The notes under the pieces are model-generated. The model made no database searches. It was not told where the DNA came from and saw only the letters and a list, made by a program, of their open reading frames with translations. This document shows, piece by piece, positions 25,301 to 45,637 of a stretch of DNA of 64,000 nucleotides (the stretch's first letter is position 1; each line of letters begins with the position of its first letter). Both the position numbers and the translations under genes were made by a program. This DNA is from Diadema setosum (lineage: Eukaryota; Echinodermata; Echinoidea; Diadematoida; Diadematidae), in assembly GCA_033980235.1 (NCBI GenBank), contig CM067069.1:641501-705500 (forward strand), written 5' to 3'.

Positions 25301-26159
25301 TGTTTGCCATAGATCTGTACTCGCACTGGGTGGCACCTGCTTTAGGCGACGATATGTATGCCGAGACGTGGTTGAACGCGGCGAGCAAGCTGCCGTCTTT
25401 CTGCAGCGGTGTGTACAAGGTGGAAAATGTCGAGAATATCACTTTTGATGGCGTTCTCACCTTCAAGTCGACCAAGGACCATTCTAAATGGGCAATCAGC
25501 GAGCACAAGAAGTGGACTTGCATTGGTGACATTAACAGAACTGTAAGTAATCACATGATCCCATGTTTGTGTGTTTTGGAGTGTGTTTGCAACACAATTT
25601 AGAACACAATTTTAAGTAGACTCGTACAACAACTCTTGTCTTTGTCTGCACAACCATTTGATAACAAAGAACCAGGTATATGAATGCAGAAAATATGATA
25701 TCAGAATGGTTAGAAGGTGAAAAGGAGACAAACAATTAAGTGTGCATAAATCAAAAGTGTGAGTGGCAACAAATAAAGAGTTGAAAAAAGCTGAAATCAC
25801 AAAAGCTCCAAAATTTTTGTAGAGAGGAAGTGCACAAAAAGCTGAAAATCAATTTCACTGCAGTTGAAAATCAAAATACATAAAAAAAACTTGAATCAGC
25901 TTTAAAGCTGAATTCTCAGACCCCTGATAAAAAGGAAGAGTCAAACAGCATGTGTCCTCCTTACCGTCTAGCTTTATACATGAATCAACATTATTTGCAG
26001 TTAACCGTTTCGTTGCTTACCGCGTTTACTTCTTTGTTTTTATATAAACAGGAAAGCCAGTATCAAAGAGGAGGTGGAACCGTGTGCTTAAACATTCCTG
26101 CTGTCTGGACCGCCTTCCACACACTGATCACCAAATTCTCACAATGTCCCGCTCTCTAA
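10310..26159 (+). CDS. DNASE2: Deoxyribonuclease II (acid DNase), complete seven-exon gene
   Basis: Coding exons 10310-10425, 13148-13331, 21258-21330, 21997-22158, 23390-23587, 25313-25542 and 26052-26159 (stop TAA) join in phase with GT-AG junctions into 1071 nt, 356 residues; vertebrate DNase II is about 360. Two adjacent ATGs (10310, 10313) could start it. The first ~22 residues form a signal peptide with core WVMLVVLAAG, so a secreted or lysosomal enzyme is expected. N-terminal landmarks are SGSPVDWFVVYKLP and ARTLQQIY. Catalytic HxK motifs are H122-T-K124 (exon 3) and H301-S-K303 in DHSKW (exon 6), followed by WTCIGDINR and RGGGTVC. Known role: acid, divalent-cation-independent cleavage of double-stranded DNA, for example from engulfed cells or food. 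N-glycosylation sequons include NGT, NNS and NIT. It is the intact member of a head-to-tail pair with the partial copy upstream. Introns 1 and 2 are inflated by LINE insertions. Confidence 0.95.
11057..11211. mobile_element. Palindromic MITE (GGGGTGTTTCATCAACG ends)
   Basis: Left end GGGGTGTTTCATCAACG is matched by the inverted right end; inner arms also pair (gtcggtgccgacaa / ttgtcagcgccgac). The core contains gattggctgaga, shared with the MITE at 26455-26608. It lies in DNase II intron 1. Confidence 0.8.
11880..12765 (+). mobile_element. L2/CR1-group LINE, 5'-truncated 3' end
   Basis: An open frame of ~230 codons carries the C-terminal part of a non-LTR reverse transcriptase polyprotein: LGVVFDSSMSF, LISSRIDYCNSLFFG, LQRLQNSAARLLT, ITPVLCSLHWLPVEKRI, then FSHIGPKVWKDIPVTVR and FKSSLKTYLF. 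The 3' UTR ends with ggactgttgcgctataaaag and an (att)n tail, as in L2/CR1-like elements. The catalytic part is absent. It is in DNase II intron 1, same strand. Confidence 0.8.
14979..16875 (+). mobile_element. 5'-truncated LINE inserted antisense into the larger LINE
   Basis: The plus-strand frame to 15594 is a reverse transcriptase C-terminal part (MKLNPQKC, ILGVYFQQNLKWDAHV, YIRPILEYCAPLFHSSLT, IEKIQKRVLKIILG, LKERRRKLCLDFA). A ~1.25-kb 3' region with GT repeats follows, then AATAAA (16855-16860) near its end. A 5-bp direct repeat TCATT (14974-14978 and 16876-16880) flanks it, and the host LINE reads KLSLN...EINLQKTK across the gap. This is a target-primed, 5'-truncated insertion. Confidence 0.8.
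16040..16330. repeat. GT/GA-rich microsatellite region
   Basis: Interrupted (TG)n runs then (GA)n, in the 3' region of the inserted LINE. Confidence 0.8.
20126..20377 (-). mobile_element. LINE 3' fragment (reverse transcriptase C-terminus)
   Basis: An 83-codon minus-strand frame with the C-terminal signature of some LINEs: RTNCFKHSCIPRTIKDWNSL, PPDIQNTVNNDTFKLQ. In DNase II intron 2. Confidence 0.65.
23690..23775. repeat. (TCC/TTC)n polypyrimidine microsatellite
   Basis: Trinucleotide runs of tcc with tgc interruptions, then ttc, in DNase II intron 5. Confidence 0.85.
23925..24143 (-). mobile_element. LINE 3' fragment (reverse transcriptase C-terminus)
   Basis: A 72-codon frame with RGMFFPDTIRLWNHLPQDVV and STSLDTFKLKV, a LINE C-terminal motif related to the 20.1-kb fragment. 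In DNase II intron 5. Confidence 0.65.
24155..24392. mobile_element. Inverted-repeat element with 14-bp flanking duplication
   Basis: Arms gataaagagttctctagaca and catccaaaagttg recur inverted at 24323-24356. The direct repeat CAAGAAATTGATAG is at 24141-24154 and 24393-24406. Class uncertain. Confidence 0.65.
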
Positions 26160-26454
26160 TACAGTACCTGAAATACTCTACGACCTCCTGTGAAGGACAA
26201 TGAAGTTCACGACGAGACTCCATGATGATATTTTTTTATCATTCCCAATGAGAGAAATGAAATACACTGTACACGTGTTCATATAAATCATATAACAATC
26301 CGAGCAAAACTGGATGAATAACAAGAAAGTTCAGCTCAGTGCGCTTAAAATATAACTTGTAGGTAAATTTCTAGGAACTCGTCACAACCAGAAGACATAG
26401 ACAATGTTCATAAAGCTTACTTTAAAAATGTCAACACCCACAAACACAACGTCT

Positions 26455-26608
26455 CCTGGAGCCCGTTTCATAAAACTTGTCATCAGTGACAAGTTGTCAT
26501 AGATGTGACAAGCTACTGAAATCCTTGCATCTGATTGGCTGAGAGCAAATTTGTCATAGAAATGTGGCAGTTGTCACTGATGACAAGTTTTATGAAACGG
26601 GCCCCTGG
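26455..26608. mobile_element. Palindromic MITE (CCCGTTTCATAAAACTTG ends)
   Basis: Outer arms gcccgtttcataaaacttgt / acaagttttatgaaacgggc and inner arms catcagtgacaa / ttgtcactgatg pair. The core ctgattggctgagag matches the MITE at 11057. Confidence 0.85.
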
Positions 26609-27320
26609 TTTCGTATGCAATTTTACCCCATATTCAAGTTCATTTTAGAATGTAGATTCGACAGGGCGATATAAGATCAACAACATTGGATATGAAATAA
26701 GAAAGTCACCCGATTGCATGTCTTCATGAAACAATAGTAGTCCCAACCAAATATGTAAATTAGACAAATTGAAGTCACCACCTGGCAAGCCTCCAATTGA
26801 CATGCACAAAAAGTGTCACAGAAATACACTGTTATTTCCGATTTTGGAAAAAAAAGGAAAGAAACATAATTTGCATCGACTGAGTGTTGTCATAACATTA
26901 CAAATGTATGTGTCATAATATGCAATTATGAATGTTATATTAAAATATCACAAAGTTGTACTTTAATTGCACACGTGTATAGTGCATCGGTGTGAAAACA
27001 GTGGAACATTATTAAATTTTGTGTTGTTGAATTTGTCTTCATTGGTAGTGCGAATATACTTAAAAAAATATGTATCACAGACGTATCGAGTTGCTGCAAT
27101 AAAAGTGAACACCGTGAAATATTATTATAGTGTTACTGCATAAAACATTGTTATTGGAGGAAATGGTGTGATTTTTGATGTCTAGTAAACATGTTCCTGC
27201 TGTTATCATACATCTTAAGCCGTGTGTTTTGTATGGGAGTGAGAGGCAGGCATACAAATACAAACACACAGACACACAGAAACAGACACACAGAAACAGA
27301 CACACAAACACTTCAATTTA
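26609..27320. other. Intergenic, nothing recognised
   Basis: AT-rich sequence; no coding pattern or repeat family recognised apart from short CA-rich runs near 27260-27310. Confidence 0.4.
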
Positions 27321-27324
27321 TATA

Positions 27325-27490
27325 CAGTGCACTTCCGTTATAATGAACAAGGTACCACGAAGCAAGAATTCATGCCCCAAAATTATCAGGTACATTTTCT
27401 ATATCTTTGTTTGTTCCGTTATAACAAGATTTTGATAAAATGAAAGAAAACTGCTGGACCCGAGGACTTTGTTATAACAGGAGTCGACTG
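27325..27490. mobile_element. Tc1/mariner-Tigger-like MITE
   Basis: Left CAGTGCACTTCCGTTATAAT and right complement CAGTCGACTCCTGTTATAAC, with TA on both sides. A related end (gaggactttgttataatggg) is at 38567-38586. Confidence 0.65.
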
Positions 27491-27866
27491 TACATAAAAC
27501 TGACAGAGACACAAAACGGAGAGTAAATGTGTGCACGGGACGGATGGTGCATGTGTTTGCAGTGAGTACAAGCATATAAAAAATATTTTAAAAAATCAGA
27601 CTCAAATGAAAAGGTGTCCTTCACATGACAGAGAAGAAAAAAGGTGTTCAATAAATGGCAACTAGAAAGACAGCACGACAAGAGAAATTGTGCAACTTCA
27701 CATAAAAAAAAAATTGTGTCACCAGCATTTATTGAATTACCTACAAGACGTATTCCAGAGTAAGTCATCATTCTCTTTAAACATGATCAGTATTACCACT
27801 AATGAGCAGGAGGAAGGGTGGTCTGGGGGTCATTTACCATACTCTACATCCCTACCCCCCCCCCCC

Positions 27867-27902
<36 letters not shown>

Positions 27903-28575
27903 AAACAGGGGGAAAATAAGATAATACACTTTTTATCTCTACAGCCACCCAGTTACTCTAAGACTTGTTTGCCTTGTTTGCAAGAATGACAGAAGTTCAT
28001 AGTAAACATACAGCTGTATTCATTGTCCATGTGATCTGGATGTGCCATGTGTTATACACGCATCTAAAAAAAATTGTCATGTCTAAAAGATAACATCTTT
28101 CTTAATCTCAATCATACATCTACGATGCAAAACATTTTCAACATCAGTGCAAATGCACTTTGAACCAAATCTAATACATGTACTGTAGCTGCATTGTCAA
28201 GGAATAGGTTGTATATTTGAGTCACAAAAAAAAAAAAACAACAGAGAGAAAGAAGGTAAAAGAGTGAAGATAAAATGCATGCATCAATCGAGAACCATTT
28301 GGTCAGTAACAAAGAATAAAGCCTATGAAGATGATACCCTGTATCTCAGTCACTGGCAATGTGTCTCCTGAGGGCATTTAAGCACAGAACTCCTGCCAAC
28401 CTGCCTTCTTAAAAGCTGAATTGGTGTGATAGTGACGCAAACTAATCAGTACATTTGTACTCCAGAATATATTGCACACTTATCTCTTGAAAAATGGTTA
28501 ACAATAGCCAATATATAGCATACAGTCATGTACATAGATTATTACTTCTGCAGTCCTTAACCCTTTGGCAATTAA

Positions 28576-29139
28576 AGGACAAGTTCACCTTCATATACAT
28601 GTGGATTGAGTGAATGCAGCAATATTAGTAGAATACATCGGTGAAAGTTTGGGGAAAATCACACAATCCATTCAAAAATTATGAATTTTTAAAGTACCTG
28701 CACTGTCACTGTTGGATAAGAAGACTACTACAGTGTATGATGTCACATGCGTACAACAATATAAGGAAAATAAAAAGAGAATTTCACAAAATCTTACTCT
28801 TTGAAAAAAGTGCACATTTCCTCGACTCATCACTGAAGTATGTTAAGGGTAATATTATTCCCCCATGCCTTCTGAAATAGGGAAGTCAAGTGTTCTTTCA
28901 TTATGCAAGAAAAGTGAAAATATCTTGAATTTTCTTTATATTTTCTTAAAATCGTTGCACACATGTGACATCAGAAGCTGTTGTAGTCTTCTCATCCAGC
29001 AGTGACTATTAAAGCTGAGACTTAAAAGATTCAAAACTTTTAAACGGATTGTCCGATTTTCCTTAAATTCTTGCTGATGTGTTCTACTAATATTGCTGCA
29101 TATACTCAATCCACATGTCTATGAAGGTGAACTTGTCCT
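28576..29139. mobile_element. TTAA-flanked palindromic MITE
   Basis: Ends AGGACAAGTTCACCTTCATA and its inverted match, each bordered by TTAA (28572-28575; 29140-29143). Long arms also pair inside (atgtggattgagt; gcaatattagtagaa). Confidence 0.85.
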
Positions 29140-29403
29140 TTAAAGACTGTACATAATGGTTCCCTGGAAGGTACAGCAATATTGCTCTCATTTCAACAAC
29201 TTTCTAAATGATGTAAAATAGCTCACTGCATGTTTATTTTTGTCTATGTTAATTTGAAAGCCTATTAAAACTCTACCAAGAGACTTGTGTGTCACAGAAA
29301 TAATTTTGACATACTTTTGTTGACCTTTGACATCTCTCAAATTACATAATTATATATTCTACATGAAAATAAAAATATTAATGGTAAAGCATAAAACTAT
29401 TAT

Positions 29404-29408
<5 letters not shown>

Positions 29409-29438
<30 letters not shown>
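29409..29438. repeat. Long A run
   Basis: About 30 A residues followed by divergent repeat sequence; possibly a retroposon tail. Confidence 0.6.
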
Positions 29439-29439
<1 letters not shown>

Positions 29440-29979
29440 GGACAGGCGGTTTCGGCCATTTTAGGGAGGAATAACAGGGGCGGATCCAGGAATTCCATAC
29501 AGGGGAGCACAAAAATATTTTTGGTGCCACTTCTGAGGTTTAATCAGCTGACAAGCAAAAAAAGAAAAAAAAAAAAAAGCTTCAGCGCAATTTTCTGGTG
29601 CCATATTAAAATCGTCTGACAAAGTTGGTTTCTTTAATTAAAGGGGGGGGGGGGCACATGCCCCTTTCATTTTTTTTTCCCCTTTTTATTTCTTTTATCA
29701 AAAATAAAAATAAAAAATTAAAGGGGGGCATGCACCATGAGCACTGCCCCTGGATCTGCCACTGAATAAGACAAGCAGTACTGGCCGTTTCACTTGCTAA
29801 TGGTTTAATCAGTAGATCCACTTCGAATATATCCTTTGTGGATGTATTTCGTCTTCATCATACTTGATCTTTTATTTTTCAGAGCATATAAATTTCGACA
29901 AAACCGTGCCCAAAGCACAAGTCAAAATTTTTTTCTTCCGTGTTCAATGTAAAACTAGATATATCGCTACGGCGACTGA

Positions 29980-30966
29980 TATGCCTCCGCCATAATGCAT
30001 GGTTCTCCTAATAGGTCTATAGTACAATGTCTTGACAATGTGTGATGACAGTTTCACACAATTGGCAAAATATTAAAATGACAGGTTTGCCACAAATGTG
30101 CTGAATGTTCACTTTCCTAGAACTACATGTAGGTTCAATTGGATGAATTATTCAAATGTCAGAGTGCAGGTATTTGGGGAACTGATGATTTTTACTTGAC
30201 TTTTGACCCTTTTATAAGTTTATGCATTGAGTAATTTTCAAGGTATTGAGAAAAAGTATAATTTCAGTATCAAATGGGAAAATAGCATTATCTAAACCTG
30301 GTCTTTGACCTTTGACCTCACAGTTCCACAGAAAATCACTGTTAGGAAGAACATGCATAAATATGTAAGTTTCATGATGATACCTTGAGTTACTTTCGAG
30401 ATATGGAGGAAAAAGTGCAATTTAGCACTTTCACTTGACCTTTTACCTTTTGACCTTTGACCTTTTGGCAAGAAACTTCCCCAAAAATACATATTTGGTA
30501 ATACATGCCATACATCAAGTTAAAAAAAAAAAAACCTTCAGGCATATTGTATTTAAAGGAAAGTAGTGATATTTTGAGGAGTTGACCTTGACCTTTGACC
30601 CCCTGACCTTTGACCCATGACCCCCAACTTCCCTAGATAATCACTGCCCATCGGTACAAGCATATATACCAAGTTCCATGAAGATACCTTGAACCATTTG
30701 CGAGATATGGAGAAAAACATGAAATTTCAAATTTTTTTTCACAAAATAACCTGTGACCTTTGACCTTTGACCCTGTGACCCTAAAATCCACACAAAGTAT
30801 TATCCCCCAAGGATATACCCTCATACCAAGTTTGATGTAAAACCACCACACGGTTCTTGAGATATCGACAAAAACAAAACGGGACGGACGGACGTACGGA
30901 CGGACGGACGGACGGACGGACGACCCGAAAACATAATGCCTCCGGCCACTTCGTTGCGGAGGCATA
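29980..30966. mobile_element. Dispersed repeat with 'tatgcctccgc' inverted ends and TGACCTTTGACC arrays
   Basis: tatgcctccgc at 29980 and its complement gcggaggcata at 30956-30966 bound the element. Inside, several diverged units repeat 'cc.agttccatga.gatacctt' and 'ttt.gagatatggagaaaaa', each accompanied by TGACCTTTGACC words. It ends with a (CGGA)n stretch. No protein. Confidence 0.7.
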
Positions 30967-31162
30967 ATAAATCATTAAAATAACATTCTTTTTTGCTTGA
31001 TCTGGATCTGCTGCCAATTTGGAAAGCAGAAATGAGTTAAGGCAAGAGCACATTGATTCTAGTAAACAATAAGTATCCTGAAAATACTGACAATAGTGAC
31101 TCTGGTCACAGTAAAGTGAGTTCATAGTTTGCTGTTCCGTCTTGTTATTGACATCTGATCTG

Positions 31163-36992
<5,830 letters not shown>

Positions 36993-37019
36993 TTTTACTT
37001 CGTTTGCCTGTGTCTGCAG

Positions 37020-37141
37020 CCAGCTAGAGTGTGGTGTTGCGCAACCGTGCGTGTTTTTGCGGTGCGCTACGGTCGACGTGCCGTCACCGCCGAAGCAAGC
37101 GCAGCAGCAGACAGCGGAGCGCGAGAGTGAACTTGGCGCTG
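37020..37141 (-). promoter_or_regulatory. Likely 5' UTR/promoter of SURF2
   Basis: A short GC- and CpG-rich patch (gtcgacgtgccgtcaccgcc and following) stands out from AT-rich surroundings just upstream of the SURF2 ATG and ends at the TCTA microsatellite. Assignment is by position and composition only; no TATA box or initiator is claimed. Confidence 0.35.
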
Positions 37142-40488
<3,347 letters not shown>

Positions 40489-40991
40489 TTAACTCTTTAT
40501 GTGCTTCGTTCCGACTCAGTCGACAGCATACTAACTTCGCATATTCTGCTCCAACGCACAATCACGCCCAAACCGATTGATAAATCGCCAAAGGCCGCAG
40601 TACAATGAAAGCGTTTCTCGCGCTTTTGTTCCTCTCACATATAGCTTGCATTTTATGTAGTGATTGACTAACAAGCGGTGTTCTCTACTGGATTTAGGTG
40701 TAAATTCTAAGTTTCTGTCACTGTTTTGTGTGCAATAGTCATGCCTTTACAGTAATCTAGCTATGTGCGTCATTTCAAAGCAAAACAATCATAAATTTGT
40801 CATACACTTTACATCATAGCAAAGCTTGGAATTTTCTCTACAATCTTACTCACTATATGTCCAGCTGAACAAAAATCTATAGAAGTAACATAGATTTGAA
40901 ATACAGAATATTTTCTCAAAGCATGACATCGTTGGTGTCTCAGAATAATGTGGCACACAGGGGGTTTTCACAGTGGCACATAAAGAGTTAA
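40489..40991. mobile_element. TTAA-bounded MITE (piggyBac-like ends)
   Basis: TTAACTCTTTATGTGC at the left and its inverted copy GCACATAAAGAGTTAA at the right. No open frame. Confidence 0.75.
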
Positions 40992-41058
40992 GGACAAAAC
41001 CAGTAGGTTTCTTTGCTATACAGTTTGAAGGGGTTGGGTGGGATGGCAGCTGTACTTC

Positions 41059-41141
41059 TTAACCCGTTGAGGGCGGACTGATTTTGCTACAACACACATT
41101 TCCCATAGATCCCTGCCCAAGTATACTCGGGAATGGGTTAA
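41059..41141. repeat. Small TTAACCC-ended palindromic repeat
   Basis: ttaacccgttgagggcggac ... gggaatgggttaa; the core ttttgctacaacacacattt and cccatagat recur at 45006-45102. Confidence 0.65.
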
Positions 41142-41347
41142 TCCTCAGTCAGTCTTTCTGATGTGATGCCATACATGATAAGATTGTGATACTTGAAAAG
41201 CAATGGCTGAGTTACAGATCATGACTCACTAATCCCTGGAAAGTTAATGAAAGAATTAAACATGGGTGTAGGGCGACGAACGGATGGCATCTTTAGCATG
41301 AGAGTACATTTAGTTATCAATGATTGTGCATACGAGGCAGGACAACA

Positions 41348-44300
41348 TCAAAAGTCCACCTTCCAGCCACACCCTGTACACAGCTTCACACACTCCTCAT
41401 GGTTAGCCTTGTTTGGACAGTTCTTCTGCCTGGCTAGAACCACCTCAGGCAGGTTGGTGTGTGTGCCATCACAGAACGGGGGCGTCTTGGTGTACTTGCA
41501 GTTGCATATCTGGTAGACACTGTCAGGATTCTCAGGAACCTCCCACTTTAGAGACCTGAATCCTGTCTTCTTGTGTGCACCTGGAGTATTTGTGACAGAG
41601 AGAGGAAACTTGTTTTAAAATTGTATCGAGGCTAGTCGCTGTGACAGTAGAGGACATGTAAATTTATTGGTGTCTCATTTATTTTAGCACCAGACTGTAA
41701 ATCCTCTTTGATGGCACATTAGAAAACTCACAGCAAACTGCTCAAATATTTTCTCTACCATGCTGTGAACTATGAATGTTTTTCTTGCCACTGAAATACA
41801 GTTCTTACATAATCATCACAATTTGCATTTTACAGGAGAGTGTCTTTGCAGTGTGATTAAAAAAAAAAGTTATGATGTAAGACTGATCCACAGGTTCCAA
41901 AAGTATTTTGCTACTGGAGTATCAAGGAGCCTAGTGTCTTATGAAACAAGAAGAAATGAGCTTTTTTGGATACAAAGCTAACACTGCTTGTGCAGGACTC
42001 CTTGTATACTGTACATGGACTAAACTATGTAGATTACCAAATCCATCATTTTCTATGCTGAAATACATATAACCCTGTTCAACATATTTCAGCCATGTTA
42101 TGTAAATATGTCAGAGAGAGAGTGAAACAAGTCACAGAGATTGGGTAAAACTGAATATTATCTTCCTTCTTTATTTCTGTACACTGTAATGAGAAAAAAT
42201 TGACTACAGAAAATTGACAAAAAAATGACAATAGTTGTTGAGATGTATTGCAAGCATCTTCCTCTCCCACACTTGTTAATCTTCTTCTTTTTTTCTCATT
42301 TTTTTTTCATCTCCTGTTTTTCCTCCTCCTGAAATGTTTTTGTTTTGTAAGACCTTGAATGAAAAATAATATTCGTTGCAGTGTACATTATTTTGCTGGT
42401 GGGTACCCGTACTATGGAGACTTTAAATCCATCTGCTCATCCATGTTTGAAATATGAAATGAGTTGGTACTTACCATCACACCATGGCGCTTTTTTACTC
42501 AGCCCACAGGTACACCATTTCTTCCTCTTACCAGGTTGCAAGTCACAACCTTTTATTGTGATTGGTCCATACTGTAAAAGAGATACAAACAAAAGATGGT
42601 GGATCAGTCAGTTATGTTTCTGGCTACACTGTAATCAACACTGAGTCTTTTTGATAGCACCCTTAAAGACTTCAAAATAAAAAGGATATCATGTTATCTT
42701 AAAAGGAATTCAAGACAAGGCTATGACTTTAGTTATGGCTAACAAAGGAGGCATTTTTCTTGACAAAGAAACTGGACAATAATACCAATCAATTCAAAAT
42801 CTCACACAAATCAATAAACGCGAAGAAAAATAGTGATGTGGAAAAAGGTAGCTTCAACTTTTACACATTGTTATAGTAAAAAAAAAAAAAAAAGCAAGCT
42901 AAAAATACATGACAAAGAATTTGTACTCTCTTAGAAACTTGATTAGACAACAAGGTAACTTGTGGCTATTTATGAAAAAATATATAGTGGGATCCTATTG
43001 ATAAATTATTTTGGTAAGTTATTCATACCTTTGATATTTATATTGAAACAACTGATCATGAAGGAAACCTCCAACATGGTTTCTACACTGGAGAAGAGCA
43101 ACAGCTGCTCATATCAAATGCAAGTTTGATCATTGTTTCTCTCGTAATCAAAAGAATACCCATGATGCACTGTACCGTGGATGGAATTACAATCAACGTG
43201 ATGGAATCTCTATCAAAGTATACTTGAGGGTACCAGCAAATTTCATCTTTTTTGATCAAGAGTGTGATGCTATACGAGCTTCGGCCAAAAGTAAATCATG
43301 CATCAAACTGGATTGAGATATACTCATTGGCACTTTATTATTTTTTGTATTCCATTCACACAGTAAAGAGTATTCAGATGTATTTACTAACATTAGCACG
43401 TAAATCAACTGTACATTGTAGACGATTTCTCTATGAGGAAATGCTTACAAGTTTGTACATTAATGATTCTGCATTCATTAATCTAATGACCACAGAGTCT
43501 ATTACCAGGCCCCATGAAAAAAAAAAAAAAACATTTATCACAACTCACATTGCTGCTTGAGTTCTATCACATTATATTCTATAAGAGTACGTTTGTACCA
43601 GTACCATAAGCTTGGAAATTTGTGTGTAAAAACCCTGGCACATTTCATGCCAATGCCATGTCACACCAGTACAAAAGCAGGAATGTGCTGGCACTTAGTC
43701 TACTACAGTTTGTCCACAAGAATCCAGAAATAATTGCTTATAGCACAGAAAGACACTGAATATTTCATCCTACTTAGAATGCACTAAACTACTCAATTAG
43801 TATTGCCTTATTTGACCTACTTCAGTACAACAATCCTGATTGGCATAAAAAAGATAATTCTTCTTTATTGCAAAGATGTCTCCCTGTGGTTTGCAAATAG
43901 CATCGTACATTCCACACTTCATAAAGCTGCATCACTGCTTCATGCTAAACTTACTGTGTCCACAGCTGGGTACTTAATCTCCTCCTGTTCAGAATCTCCT
44001 TTATGTCCTTCTGCCATTCTGTCAGTCTTCTTTTCTTGTTGGGGGGTTATCTGTTTTAAATCTCCAACACTAGAAAACTGTGAGCAAAGTGACACGGAGC
44101 CAAGTTCAATGTGGCCCTGATCACCTGCTCTTAAAAAGGTGTTGTGCTTGGCAAGACAAGTACTGGAACTCTTATAGGGCCACTGAGAGCCGATACTTTG
44201 ACAAAGTCTGGATTTTGGCAAGCTACCAGTAGCTGCTGGATGATGGAGGTATTGGTGGAGTGGAAGACTGGAAGACTGACGCCTTGAAGACTTGATGATG

Positions 44301-44428
44301 CCCAGGGATGTGAGAGGAGGATGCTGGCAGTATGCTAGCACAGAAAGTCCTGACTGTGTTGGATGATGAAAAGTGGCTTGGATGTGATGTCTCAGAGACC
44401 TCCAGCAGATTGGAAGGTTGGATGACAT
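41348..44428 (-). CDS. CISD3: Twin-CDGSH iron-sulfur domain protein, CISD3-related
   Basis: Coding exons 44428-43955, 42571-42475 and 41580-41348 (stop TGA) join in phase (0, then 1) with GT-AG junctions: 804 nt, 267 residues. The ATG directly follows an in-frame TAG, which fixes the start of the open frame. Two complete CDGSH motifs each supply the Cys3-His1 ligands of a [2Fe-2S] cluster: C178-T-C180...C189-D-G-A-H193 (the H is joined across intron 2) and C216-N-C218...C227-D-G-T-H231. Twin motifs are typical of CISD3 (MiNT), a soluble mitochondrial matrix protein. The ~155 residues before the domain are rich in Ser, His, Arg and Gln with few acidic residues near the start, consistent with a mitochondrial presequence but much longer than in human CISD3 (127 residues in all). 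After the second motif is a ~36-residue tail with four extra cysteines (C245, C254, C258, C261). A probable noncoding first exon lies near 48.9 kb. Confidence 0.85.
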
Positions 44429-45005
44429 CTAGGCATGTGGTAGTTCAGCTGCAGAGTCACACAGAGAGTAGCACGTTACCATCTAGAGACCCTGGATGTA
44501 TATAGACAAGATGTAAAGGAAGAGGTAGGGATAAGATGACAACTCCTCAAATGCACACATGGTTATGGTGGGATACAGGTGGTCTGGAATGCAGTACATG
44601 TATTACATAGTGACTCATCAGAATGAGGCCAGCCTGTTCAAGGTCATTGATGGTAAACATTGAACAAAAGACAAACAAAATGAACCCAAAGCCTGTTACC
44701 TTACTCAAAAGCCAATGTGAGATTTTATCTCAATCTATAATTGTCAACAAAACTACTGCAAGTGTAATTGCACATAAACAATGGTATACATGTACAACCG
44801 TATGATGCATGTTTCATTGTCTCATTTACAGACTTCATACTCTTTCTAAGAGCATAAGAAGTAAGAGTATACAGAATCTCAAGTTTTTGCTCTGTCAGGC
44901 AGGCAAGATTTCGGTGAGATTGGTGACTGTTACTGCTGCCCATGAGAACTGCTACCAAGTACAACATATGTGTATCTGATTTTGAGGAGTGTACACACAC
45001 TGTAT

Positions 45006-45102
45006 TAACCCACTAAGGACGGGCTAATTTTGCTACAACATGCATTTCCCATAGACACTTCCCCGAGTATAACTCGGGACTCATCCTCAATGGGATAACG
45101 TT
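45006..45102. repeat. Small TTAACCC-ended repeat, second copy
   Basis: ttaacccactaaggacgggc, ttttgctacaacatgcattt, cccgagtataactcggga; same family as 41059-41141. In the probable 5' intron of the CISD3-like gene. Confidence 0.65.
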
Positions 45103-45637
45103 TCATCTCAGGCTACATGTTTCTGAATACTATTCAGACTGATCAGTGATTAATGCAGGATTACCAAAATTCAGCCACCAATAGCTGTCTGGTTTTGTGG
45201 AGTAAATTCAAACTTTTTTCACCTGATTTTTATATATATATATAATATATCCTGAATTGAACTTGTAACAGAAACGCCAGCAAATACTGTTCAAACTAAA
45301 TGTCTTTTTAAATTTCTACATAGATTGGTTCCAAGGGAATTCCATAAATTCTAGAATCAAAAAGCTTCACTAGGCTGTCATGTGATGGCAATGGGGACTT
45401 TCCCTCATTGTTCCACCCAATGTTAGCAATGAAAGCAAATTTGAAAGCTGCGAGATTCAGGAAATTGAGGTTTCCTGTCTGCATTCTGTGACATTACTTT
45501 CCATTCCTTAGCTACTTTGCACAATCAATCAGGCAAACATCACAGACATACACTTTCTCTCTGATGAAGAATGGTTAACTCAGCACTTTTCACATAAAAT
45601 CTTTAGCTAAGCAAATGTATCTAGTTTTCCTAATTAA

